Source of the DNA: an uncultured Clostridia bacterium | Lineage (GTDB): Bacteria > Bacillota > Clostridia > Christensenellales > CAG-917 | DNA: 64,000 nt | Assembly (NCBI GenBank): GCA_934277615.1 | Contig: CAKQUV010000003.1 | Location: 73,548-137,547, forward strand | Direction of reading: 5' to 3' | In this document: one piece after another, positions 6,703 to 14,874 of the stretch | How the letters are laid out: every line of letters starts with the position of its first letter | Position numbering within the stretch: position 1 is the stretch's first letter | The notes under the pieces: model-generated | Database searches by the model: none | What the model was told of the DNA's origin: nothing | Seen by the model: only the letters and a program-made list of their open reading frames with translations | Position numbers and translations under genes: made by a program

Positions 6703-9240
6703 ATGAGTTTGATTTCAAAAATTGTCAATTTGTTCTCGCCGACGGCGCAAAAGACGGGAGCAGGAGATAACAATAAAATGGCGGTTACGTCAAAGCCCAT
6801 GAGAGATACCGCGCGTGCGCTTGCGGCAGAGGGTATCGTGTTGCTCAAAAACAACGGCGTTTTGCCAATAAAAGAGGACGACGAAGTGGCGGTGTTCGGG
6901 CGTACGCAATACAATTATTTTTGCGTGGGTTACGGCTCCGGCGGCGACGTGAAAGCGCCGTACAAAATGAGTTTTGCAGACGGACTTAAGGTCTGCGATA
7001 AAATCAAAGTCAACAAGTATCTTGACAAGGTTTATTCCGATTGGTGCGCAAAGCACGTTCCGGACGAGGGATTTTGGGGGCATTGGCCGTTTTGTTTTGA
7101 AGAAATGCCGCTCACGCAAGAGATTGTCAAAAAGGCGCGAGAAACAAGCGATATCGCAATCGTTGTGATTGGAAGAGCGGCAGGCGAGGACAGAGAACAA
7201 AAGTTGAAAGGCGGAAGTTTTCTTCTCAGCGACGACGAGCTTAAGATGATTGACATTGTGCGCAAGCACTTTGAAAAAGTGGTGATTGTTCTCGACACTG
7301 GCAACATCATAGAATTTGACGATATCGAGATATTCGGCGACGACATATCCGCAGTGGTGCTTGCCTGGCAGGGCGGTATGGAGAGCGGGAACGCGCTTTG
7401 CGACGTTCTTTGCGGAAAGGTCAATCCCTCGGGAAGGCTTACTGACAGTATTGCGAGAAGGTATATTTTCTATCCCTCTCAAAGCGAGTTCGGACACAAA
7501 AAATACAACAATTACGTCGAGGACATATTTGTAGGATACAGATATTTTGAGTCGTTTGCCAAAAACGAAGTTCTATACCCGTTCGGCTTTGGTCTGTCCT
7601 ATACGACGTTCGACATAAACGCAAATCTATCAAAAGCGTCCGAGGGAGTGAAGATTGTCGCAACCGTCAAAAACACGGGCAGTGTGGCAGGAAAAACCGT
7701 TATGCAAGCGTACGTGCGCGCGCCGCAAAACGTTATGCCAAAACCTGCGAGGGAACTCAAAGCGTTTGCAAAAACCAAACTTTTGGAACCGGGCGAAGAG
7801 CAGTCAATCGAGATGTATATAGACGAGTATGCCTTGTCCTCATACGATGACGAAGGGCTTACAGGCTACAAGGCGTGCTGGATGATGGAGGACGGAGAAT
7901 ATGAGTTCTTTGTCGGCGAAAACGTGCGCGACGCAGAGAGCATAGGCAGTGTGCGTTTTGATAAAAAGGCAACGAAAGAATGCCACACGGCGTGCTCGCC
8001 CAAATACGATTTGACGGTGCTTGAAAGCTATGACAGCCTTCTCAACAGCGCGGAAGATTATGCGCAACTCATGAAGTACGACACGCTTGCGGATTTCCAA
8101 TCGGACGTGTATCGAATGGATGCAGACGACGCCGAAGTATACCTCAATAAGTTTGAAAACTTGATAAAAGCGCATGAGTGGAAATGCTCTCAAAAGCATG
8201 CTCAAACGGGATATCTCAAAGAGCGCATAGAGCGCAATATGCCTGCCGAGATTGCGCAGAATAAGGATTTAAACATATCGTTTGATGATGTTAAACGCGG
8301 AATTGCGACGGTTGACGAGTTTATATCCACGCTTTCGGACGAGGACTTGGAAACGCTCTGCCACGGCGATTTGAGGATGAATAGTTCGCTTGGAGCAAAG
8401 GGAAACGCAGGCGCGTTCGGCGGTATAAGCGACAGCCTCAAAGCAAAGGGAGTGCCGTGCGCGATCACAACGGACGGACCTAGCGGAATAAGGCTTTGCG
8501 CAAAAGCGTCATTGCTTCCTTGCGGCAGCGCGATCGCGTCATCCTGGAATGAGGAACTTGCGCAAAAGTTGTATTCGCTCGTTGCGCTCGAAATGAAAGA
8601 AAAGGGCTCGGACGTGCTTTTGGCACCCGGCATAAACATACACCGCAACGTGCTTTGCGGCAGAAACTTTGAATATTTATCGGAAGATCCTTATCTTACG
8701 GGCAAGATGGCAAGCGCAATCGTGAGAGGTATACAGGCGGAAGGCGGCGCAAGTTGCGTCAAGCACTTCGCTTGCAACAATCAGGAGAAGGCGCGCTATA
8801 TAAATGATTCGCGCGTGAGCGAGCGCGCGTTGCGCGAGATATATCTCAAAGGTTTTGAAATCTGCGTGAAAGAGGCAAATCCCAAAGCGATTATGACCTC
8901 GTACAACAAGATTAACGGAGTGTATTCCTATCACAATTACGACCTTTGCACCACTATTTTGCGAGGCGAGTGGGGATACAAGAATCTCGTTATGACGGAC
9001 TGGTGGACGAGAAAGGCGAAAAATCCCGACTTCAAAGGAGTTGACGACAACGCATACAGAGTGCGTGCGCAAGTTGACGTGCTTATGCCCGGCGGATCGA
9101 GGGTGAGAGGCAGATACGACGGCTCCACGCTGAAGTCGCTGAAGAAGGGCGGACTTAAAAGGGCGGAATTGCAGCGTACCGCAAGAAACGTGCTTAATTT
9201 CCTTTTGAGTTTTGACAAAAGCGAGAGTGAAGAGGAATAA
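6703..9240 (+). CDS. Glycoside hydrolase family 3 protein, permuted domain order (beta-glucosidase-like)
   Basis: An 845-residue cytoplasmic GH3 enzyme without signal peptide. The domain order is reversed relative to most GH3 enzymes. The C-type alpha/beta domain comes first (about residues 20-290, ending near a PSGRLTDS segment). An FnIII-like domain follows (about 300-410, after PFGFGLSYT), then a linker, and the catalytic TIM barrel is last (about 540-835). The barrel has DGPSGIR, GRNFEYLSEDP, KHFACNNQE and MTDWW, with Asp766 as likely nucleophile. The permuted order is known from rumen and gut Clostridia beta-glucosidases. It probably cleaves short beta-linked oligosaccharides after uptake. 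ATG 6703 has GAGGT 5 nt upstream. A lipoprotein phosphoesterase gene follows 74 bp downstream. Confidence 0.88.
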   Translation: MSLISKIVNLFSPTAQKTGAGDNNKMAVTSKPMRDTARALAAEGIVLLKNNGVLPIKEDDEVAVFGRTQYNYFCVGYGSGGDVKAPYKMSFADGLKVCDKIKVNKYLDKVYSDWCAKHVPDEGFWGHWPFCFEEMPLTQEIVKKARETSDIAIVVIGRAAGEDREQKLKGGSFLLSDDELKMIDIVRKHFEKVVIVLDTGNIIEFDDIEIFGDDISAVVLAWQGGMESGNALCDVLCGKVNPSGRLTDSIARRYIFYPSQSEFGHKKYNNYVEDIFVGYRYFESFAKNEVLYPFGFGLSYTTFDINANLSKASEGVKIVATVKNTGSVAGKTVMQAYVRAPQNVMPKPARELKAFAKTKLLEPGEEQSIEMYIDEYALSSYDDEGLTGYKACWMMEDGEYEFFVGENVRDAESIGSVRFDKKATKECHTACSPKYDLTVLESYDSLLNSAEDYAQLMKYDTLADFQSDVYRMDADDAEVYLNKFENLIKAHEWKCSQKHAQTGYLKERIERNMPAEIAQNKDLNISFDDVKRGIATVDEFISTLSDEDLETLCHGDLRMNSSLGAKGNAGAFGGISDSLKAKGVPCAITTDGPSGIRLCAKASLLPCGSAIASSWNEELAQKLYSLVALEMKEKGSDVLLAPGINIHRNVLCGRNFEYLSEDPYLTGKMASAIVRGIQAEGGASCVKHFACNNQEKARYINDSRVSERALREIYLKGFEICVKEANPKAIMTSYNKINGVYSYHNYDLCTTILRGEWGYKNLVMTDWWTRKAKNPDFKGVDDNAYRVRAQVDVLMPGGSRVRGRYDGSTLKSLKKGGLKRAELQRTARNVLNFLLSFDKSESEEE

Positions 9241-9314
9241 GACGGCTTTGGCGTTCGGCGGCTTTGGGAAATAAGCAAGAACGGCAACGAGCAGGTAAAC
9301 ATATAGAGGGATTT

Positions 9315-10685
9315 ATGAGCAAACTTAATAGAGTTATAACGATTTGTGCGATAATTGCGGCGCTTGCGTGTTGCTTTGCGATATTTGCAGGATGCAATGA
9401 CGGCGGCGACGGCGAGAAACTGCCGTTTGACAGAGCAGGCGAGAGTGCTGACGGGTATGCGACGGTGTATATCCCCGACGACAGGGATTTCAAAATCCTA
9501 GTCTTATCCGATCCTCAAATAGACACTACGCAAAAATACACGCTTGTCGGAAGTCTTGGAAACGACAAAACGTATGAGTTTATTGAGGATTTCGTAAAGC
9601 AAAACGCACCCGACCTCGTGGTTATCAACGGCGACTTGGTGATGAACGATAAGCTCACGACTTCCGCTCCGTATTTTAAGAGATACGGCGAGATTTTTGA
9701 CAGAATAAAAGTGCCGTGGACGTTTACGTTCGGCAATCACGACCTTGACGGAACTTATACCGACGCTGAAGCGGATATGGAAAATCCGGATTGCGGACAA
9801 TGCACGAAGCAAACTCTTATAGATTATTTCAACGCAAATTATAAATATTGCCTTATAAACACAGATGCGTCTTGCGAGGACGGCGCAGGCAATCACTTCA
9901 TAAATATCAGAAGAAAGAGCGGAGAGTTGGTATATACGCTTTGCTTGTTCGATTGCATATATAAAGGGGGTAATCCCAACTACTACACCGTGCCTACCGC
10001 AAATCAGGTGAATTGGTACAAAAATACCGTTCTCAAACTTTCAGACAACGAGCTCGGCAAGGACAGAGAAGAGGGTAAAGTGGTGAAATCCATGATTTTC
10101 AACCACGTAGGTATACCCGAATTCAAAGAGGCTTGGCAAAAGGCATGGAATAACGGAAATCCCACCGACGATTATCATTACGGACATTGGTTTGAGGGAA
10201 ATTATGCCAAAAATTATGGCGATATGCCCGAGGACGAGCAGATATTTGCCGTTGCGAAAAAACTTAAAAGCACGACGGCGATATTTATGTGCCACCATCA
10301 CGACAACGATTTTTCCGTGGATTATGATGGGATAAGGTTGACGTTCGGGCAGCATTCGGGCTTTGCGCACAACTACCGCACGCAACAAACTTTTGCAAAG
10401 GGAGCGTTTGGACTGCCGGTCGATAAGACGGAGTTGAAAAACTGGCTGAGTATAAGTTTTGAGCGCATAGACGACTACGGCGACGAGAGGGGCGGAACTA
10501 CGGTTGCGATATCAAAAGACGGAAAATTCGAGATAAGCCGCACGATTGCCAGAGATGTTATGCCAAACTATTTTGACAAATACTACGTCGACTACGACGC
10601 CGTGGCGCAAAGACTGGATAACGATACGCGTTTTAATGGCACTGTGGAAAGAGGCAACGAGAGAAAGTGGCAAAAGGCGCAATAG
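9315..10685 (+). CDS. Calcineurin-like metallophosphoesterase lipoprotein
   Basis: A 456-residue exported lipoprotein: signal core followed by a lipobox FAGC at about Cys23. The mature part is a calcineurin-like phosphoesterase. Metal-binding motifs appear in order: LSDPQID, NGDLVMND, FGNHDLDG, FNHVGIPEF and CHHHDNDF. The first motif has DPQ where DxH is most usual, a variant found in this superfamily. It would hydrolyse a phosphate ester or nucleotide outside the membrane; the substrate is unknown. ATG at 9315 follows AGAGGGA with correct spacing. It may share a transcript with the GH3 gene. A related cytoplasmic-type protein is encoded at 49117. Confidence 0.8.
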   Translation: MSKLNRVITICAIIAALACCFAIFAGCNDGGDGEKLPFDRAGESADGYATVYIPDDRDFKILVLSDPQIDTTQKYTLVGSLGNDKTYEFIEDFVKQNAPDLVVINGDLVMNDKLTTSAPYFKRYGEIFDRIKVPWTFTFGNHDLDGTYTDAEADMENPDCGQCTKQTLIDYFNANYKYCLINTDASCEDGAGNHFINIRRKSGELVYTLCLFDCIYKGGNPNYYTVPTANQVNWYKNTVLKLSDNELGKDREEGKVVKSMIFNHVGIPEFKEAWQKAWNNGNPTDDYHYGHWFEGNYAKNYGDMPEDEQIFAVAKKLKSTTAIFMCHHHDNDFSVDYDGIRLTFGQHSGFAHNYRTQQTFAKGAFGLPVDKTELKNWLSISFERIDDYGDERGGTTVAISKDGKFEISRTIARDVMPNYFDKYYVDYDAVAQRLDNDTRFNGTVERGNERKWQKAQ

Positions 10686-10855
10686 TACGCTGACAAACGG
10701 GAACGATGGAATAAAATCAAGGAAATTGCGGCGAAAACCGCCGTGAAAAGAAATAATAAAGAAAGAGAAAACCAAAGAATAAAAATAACCATACAACTAC
10801 GATAAATTGTCTTGAAATTTGTATGTTTTTTCCTGAAAATATACGTGCAAACGGC

Positions 10856-10884
10856 TTGACACGAAATACGTGTGTAGATATAAT
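10856..10884 (+). promoter_or_regulatory. Consensus promoter of the adhE/H2-sensor operon
   Basis: TTGACA (10856-10861) and TATAAT (10879-10884) are separated by 17 bp, a perfect sigma-A consensus. The start should lie near 10891, inside the palindrome at 10889-10906, giving a leader of about 80 nt before adhE. Confidence 0.85.
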
Positions 10885-10888
10885 TATA

Positions 10889-10906
10889 TCGATAAATAGT
10901 TATCGA
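10889..10906. promoter_or_regulatory. Rex-like operator at the adhE promoter
   Basis: The perfect palindrome TCGATAA-ATAG-TTATCGA has the 7-4-7 layout of Rex operators and overlaps the predicted transcription start. A further half-site TCGATAA lies at 10925-10931. AdhE genes are classic Rex targets in Bacillota, so control by the NADH/NAD ratio is likely. The outer bases differ from the usual TTGTTAA arm, so another repressor is possible. Confidence 0.55.
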
Positions 10907-10970
10907 ATATTTAACCTAAAATAATCGATAACTCAAAAATTTGACAAACACGTATAGGAGAGAACAAAAA

Positions 10971-13586
10971 ATGGAAGCAAGAAACCGTATTGTTGACGGA
11001 GTCGAAAAACTCGAAGAGGCAATTGCCGACGTGCGCAAAGCTCAAAGAGAATATGCGACCTACACACAAGAGCAAGTTGACAAAATCTTTTTTGCAGCGG
11101 CAACCGCGGCAAACAAAATGAGAATTCCGCTTGCAAAACTCGCAGTCGAAGAGACGGGTATGGGTATCGTCGAGGACAAGGTTATCAAAAACCACTATGC
11201 GTCCGAATATATCTACAACGCCTACAAGAACACCAAGACTTGCGGTATAATCGAAGAGGACAAGGCTTACGGCACAATCAAGATTGCAGAGCCTCTCGGA
11301 ATTATCGGCGCGGTTATTCCCACCACAAATCCGACCTCTACCGCAATCTTCAAGACGCTTCTTGCTCTTAAGACGAGAAACGGCATCATCATCAGCCCTC
11401 ACCCCAGAGCGAAGAAATCCACCATTGCGGCGGCAAAAGTAGTGCTCGAAGCGGCAGTCAAAGCAGGCGCACCCGAAAACATCATTGACTGGATTGACGT
11501 GCCAAGCCTCGAAATGACCAATCTTCTTATGAAAGAGTCGGACATCATTTTGGCAACGGGCGGTCCCGGCATGGTCAAAGCGGCATATTCCAGCGGAAAG
11601 CCGGCACTCGGCGTTGGCGCAGGCAATACTCCTGCAATCATCGACGACACGGCGGACGTCGTGCTTGCGGTCAACTCCATTATCCACTCCAAGACGTTTG
11701 ACAACGGCATGATTTGCGCAAGCGAACAATCCGTTATTGTACTTGACAAAGTATATAAGGCGGCAAAGAAAGAATTTGCCGACAGAGGTTGCTACTTCCT
11801 CAATCCCGAAGAAACGGAGAAAGTGCGCAAAACAATCCTCATCAACGGCGCGCTCAATGCAAAAATCGTCGGACAAAAGCCCGTTACGATTGCAAAACTT
11901 GCAGGATTCGACGTGCCCGAAAAGACAAAAATCCTTATCGGCGAAGTCGAAAGCGTCGATATCAGCGAAGAATTCGCACACGAAAAACTCTCGCCGGTGC
12001 TTGCGATGTACAAAGCCAAAGACATTCAGGACGCATTTAGTAAAGCGGAGCGTCTTGTTGCCGACGGCGGATACGGACATACGTCCTCTATCTATCTCAA
12101 CGCCGTAACCGAAAGAGCAAAAATAGACGAATTTGCCGCAAGAATGAAAACTTGCCGTATCCTCGTCAACACGCCGTCCTCACAAGGCGGTATAGGAGAT
12201 TTGTACAACTTCAAACTTACGCCGTCGCTCACGCTCGGCTGCGGTTCGTGGGGAGGAAACTCCGTGTCCGAAAATGTCGGAGTCAAACATTTGCTCAATA
12301 TCAAAACGGTTGCCCAAAGGAGAGAAAATATGCTATGGTTCAGAGCGCCTCAAAAGGTGTATATGAAGAAGGGTTGCTTGCCCGTTGCTCTTGACGAACT
12401 TAAACACGTTATGGGCAAAAAGAAAGCGTTTATCGTTACAGACAGTTTCTTGTATAACAACGGATATACAAAGCCCATCACGGACAAACTCGACGAAATG
12501 GGCATTCAACACACCACGTTCTTTGACGTCGCTCCGGATCCGACGCTTGCTTGCGCAAAAGAAGGCGCGGCGCAAATGGCGGCGTTCAAGCCCGATTGCA
12601 TCATTGCTCTCGGCGGCGGCAGCGCAATGGACGCAGGCAAGATTATGTGGGTGATGTACGAGCATCCCGAAGTCGACTTCCTCGATATGGCAATGCGTTT
12701 TATGGATATCAGAAAGCGCGTTTATACCTTCCCCAAGATGGGCGAGAAAGCATACTTCATCGCGATTCCGACATCTGCAGGCACAGGCTCGGAGGTTACG
12801 CCGTTTGCGGTTATCACCGACGAGAAAACGGGCGTTAAGTATCCGCTTGCCGACTATGAACTCTTGCCGAATATGGCAATCATCGACGCAGACTTCCATA
12901 TGAGCGCGCCCAAAGGTCTTACGGCAGCCAGCGGTATAGATGCCGTTACGCACGACCTCGAAGCAATTGCGGCAATGCTCGCAACAGACTATACGGACAG
13001 CCTTGCAATGCGTTCGCTCAAGATGATATTCGAGTATTTGCCCAGAGCTTACGACAACGGTCCCAACGACCCCGTCGCAAGAGAGAAAATGGCAAATGCG
13101 GCAACTATGGCAGGTATGGCGTTCGCAAACGCATTCCTCGGCGTATGCCACTCCATGGCGCACAAACTCGGAGCGTTCCATCACCTTCCGCACGGCGTAG
13201 CAAACGCGCTTATGATTGACGAAGTGTTGCGCTTCAACGCTTGCGAAACTCCCGTCAAGATGGGTACTTTCCCGCAATACGGATATCCGCATACGCTTGC
13301 AAGATACGCAGAAGTTGCAGATTATCTCGGAATCAAGGGCAAAAACGACAACGAAAAGCTTGAAAACCTTATCAAAGCTATCGACGAATTGAAGGCAAGA
13401 GTGGGCATCAAGCCGACCATCAAAGATTACGTGCCGGACGAGCAAGACTTCCTCAATCGTCTTGACGACATGGTCGAACAAGCCTTTGACGACCAATGTA
13501 CGGGCGCAAACCCGAGATATCCGCTTATGAGCGAAATCAAACAAATGTATCTCAATGCCTACTACGGCACACATACAGAGGTTTAA
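10971..13586 (+). CDS. adhE: Bifunctional acetaldehyde-CoA/alcohol dehydrogenase
   Basis: An 871-residue fusion, the normal AdhE length. Residues about 1-440 are a CoA-acylating aldehyde dehydrogenase with catalytic Cys249 in GMICASEQ. Residues about 450-871 are an iron-dependent alcohol dehydrogenase with GGGSAMDAGK, PTSAGTGSEVTPFAV and the iron-binding HSMAHKLGAFHHLPHG region. It turns acetyl-CoA into ethanol and reoxidises two NADH; AdhE usually forms cytoplasmic helical filaments (spirosomes). ATG 10971 follows AGGAGAG. It heads an operon whose later genes encode a probable H2-sensing pathway, and it lies behind a Rex-like operator. Confidence 0.95.
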   Translation: MEARNRIVDGVEKLEEAIADVRKAQREYATYTQEQVDKIFFAAATAANKMRIPLAKLAVEETGMGIVEDKVIKNHYASEYIYNAYKNTKTCGIIEEDKAYGTIKIAEPLGIIGAVIPTTNPTSTAIFKTLLALKTRNGIIISPHPRAKKSTIAAAKVVLEAAVKAGAPENIIDWIDVPSLEMTNLLMKESDIILATGGPGMVKAAYSSGKPALGVGAGNTPAIIDDTADVVLAVNSIIHSKTFDNGMICASEQSVIVLDKVYKAAKKEFADRGCYFLNPEETEKVRKTILINGALNAKIVGQKPVTIAKLAGFDVPEKTKILIGEVESVDISEEFAHEKLSPVLAMYKAKDIQDAFSKAERLVADGGYGHTSSIYLNAVTERAKIDEFAARMKTCRILVNTPSSQGGIGDLYNFKLTPSLTLGCGSWGGNSVSENVGVKHLLNIKTVAQRRENMLWFRAPQKVYMKKGCLPVALDELKHVMGKKKAFIVTDSFLYNNGYTKPITDKLDEMGIQHTTFFDVAPDPTLACAKEGAAQMAAFKPDCIIALGGGSAMDAGKIMWVMYEHPEVDFLDMAMRFMDIRKRVYTFPKMGEKAYFIAIPTSAGTGSEVTPFAVITDEKTGVKYPLADYELLPNMAIIDADFHMSAPKGLTAASGIDAVTHDLEAIAAMLATDYTDSLAMRSLKMIFEYLPRAYDNGPNDPVAREKMANAATMAGMAFANAFLGVCHSMAHKLGAFHHLPHGVANALMIDEVLRFNACETPVKMGTFPQYGYPHTLARYAEVADYLGIKGKNDNEKLENLIKAIDELKARVGIKPTIKDYVPDEQDFLNRLDDMVEQAFDDQCTGANPRYPLMSEIKQMYLNAYYGTHTEV

Positions 13587-13596
13587 GGAGGAGAAT

Positions 13597-14346
13597 ATGA
13601 ATCTCGACAGAATTATTGCTGTGAGAACCAACAAGACCGTTTATCGCGACGGCGAGCATTGCGTGAAGGTGTTTGACGAGGATTTTTCCAAAGTCGACGT
13701 GCTCAACGAGGCTCTCAACCAAGCGAGAGTGGAAGAGACCGGACTCAACGTACCCAAAATCATCGAAGTTACCAAAGTCAACGGCAAATGGGCAATCGTA
13801 TCCGAGTTTATCGGCGGAAAGACGCTTGACAGACTTATGAAGGAAAACCCCGCAAAGAAAGACGAGTATCTTGAAAGATTTGTGGATTTGCAAATCGAGG
13901 TACAATCCAAAAAATGTCCGCTTCTCACCAAGCTTCGCGACAAGATGAACAGAAAAATCAACTTGACGAATCTTGACGATAGTATAAAATATGAATTGCA
14001 TACGCGCCTCGAGGGCATGCCCAAGCACGACAAGTTGTGCCACGGCGACTTCAACCCGTCCAACGTCATTATAACCGGCGACGACGAGGCATACGTTATC
14101 GACTGGGCGCACGCAACGCAAGGCAACGCGTCCGCGGACGTTGCCAGAACGTATATGCTCTTCTGGCTTGACGGCGAAATAGATACGGCGGAAAAATATC
14201 TCGATATGTTCTGCAAAAAGAGCGGAACGGACAAGAGATACGTCCAAAAATGGATGCCTATCGTCGCGGCGTCGCAATCTGTTAAAGGTCATGAAAAAGA
14301 AAGAGAATTCCTTATGTCCTGGATTGACGTGGCGGAGTTCCAATAA
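13597..14346 (+). CDS. APH-family kinase (aminoglycoside phosphotransferase fold)
   Basis: A 249-residue protein-kinase-like enzyme of the APH/choline kinase fold. The catalytic loop reads CHGDFNPSNV (HGDxxxxN type) and the metal-binding DWAHA replaces the usual DWE/DxD. A short N-lobe with a VSEFIGGKTLD hinge precedes it. ATG 13597 sits 7 nt after AAGGAGGAG, 10 bp after the adhE stop, so it is translated from the same mRNA. It is unlikely to be a drug-resistance gene in this setting. Placement in an operon with a hydrogenase-like sensor and a phosphatase suggests a kinase partner of that pathway, which is inference. Confidence 0.75.
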   Translation: MNLDRIIAVRTNKTVYRDGEHCVKVFDEDFSKVDVLNEALNQARVEETGLNVPKIIEVTKVNGKWAIVSEFIGGKTLDRLMKENPAKKDEYLERFVDLQIEVQSKKCPLLTKLRDKMNRKINLTNLDDSIKYELHTRLEGMPKHDKLCHGDFNPSNVIITGDDEAYVIDWAHATQGNASADVARTYMLFWLDGEIDTAEKYLDMFCKKSGTDKRYVQKWMPIVAASQSVKGHEKEREFLMSWIDVAEFQ

Positions 14347-14365
14347 TAAACGAGAGGGAAAAAAT

Positions 14366-14605
14366 ATGAAAGTTACAGTGTGTATCGGCAGCTCCTGCCA
14401 CATCAAAGGATCCAGACAAGTCGTGGAACAATTGCAATATCTCATCGCTCAAAACAACCTCAAAGACAAGGTTGAACTGGGCGGAACGTTCTGTATGGGC
14501 AAGTGCCAGCAAGGCGTTTGCGTAACGGTTGACGACGCGTTCTTCTCGCTCACGCCCGACACAACCAAAGAATTCTTTGAAAAAGAAATACTTGCAAAGG
14601 CGTAA
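14366..14605 (+). CDS. Thioredoxin-like [2Fe-2S] ferredoxin, first copy
   Basis: A 79-residue protein with the NuoE/thioredoxin-like ferredoxin pattern: Cys6 and Cys11 (VCIGSSCHIKG) and Cys43 and Cys47 (FCMGKC), the four ligands of a [2Fe-2S] cluster. Cys52 is additional. It should move electrons in the cytoplasm, here probably to or from the hydrogenase-like protein encoded two genes later. ATG 14366 follows GAGAGGGA. It lies 19 bp after the kinase gene and 4 bp before a paralogue, so the pair probably arose by tandem duplication. Confidence 0.85.
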   Translation: MKVTVCIGSSCHIKGSRQVVEQLQYLIAQNNLKDKVELGGTFCMGKCQQGVCVTVDDAFFSLTPDTTKEFFEKEILAKA

Positions 14606-14609
14606 GGAT

Positions 14610-14873
14610 ATGGTTATAATACAAATTTGTGTCGGCAGTTCCTGCCACCTCAAAGGCTCGCAGGAAATAGTTGAGATGTTGCGCAAAGAGATTGCTCAAA
14701 GAAATCTCGAAGGCGACGTTGTGCTTACGGGCAGTTTCTGTTTCGGAAAATGCAACAGAGTGGGCGTTACGGTGGCTGTCGACGACGATATATATCCCGG
14801 AATTACCGTAGAGAATTTTCAAGAATTCTTCAAGGATAAAGTCTTGTCTCGCATAGGGGCAGGCAGGAGTTGA
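14610..14873 (+). CDS. Thioredoxin-like [2Fe-2S] ferredoxin, second copy
   Basis: An 87-residue paralogue of the preceding protein with ligands Cys7, Cys12, Cys44 and Cys48 and the same VGSSCHLKGS opening. The start ATG at 14610 is 4 bp after the previous stop and is preceded by a weak GTAAGGA site, consistent with translational coupling. Such small [2Fe-2S] proteins commonly sit beside PAS-containing [FeFe]-hydrogenase-like sensors. Two different copies may set two redox potentials or dock to different partners. Confidence 0.85.
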   Translation: MVIIQICVGSSCHLKGSQEIVEMLRKEIAQRNLEGDVVLTGSFCFGKCNRVGVTVAVDDDIYPGITVENFQEFFKDKVLSRIGAGRS

Positions 14874-14874
14874 T

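Noticed and set aside
13597..14346. Aminoglycoside resistance gene
   Set aside because: Only the general APH fold is seen, and the gene is embedded in a fermentation and H2-sensing operon.
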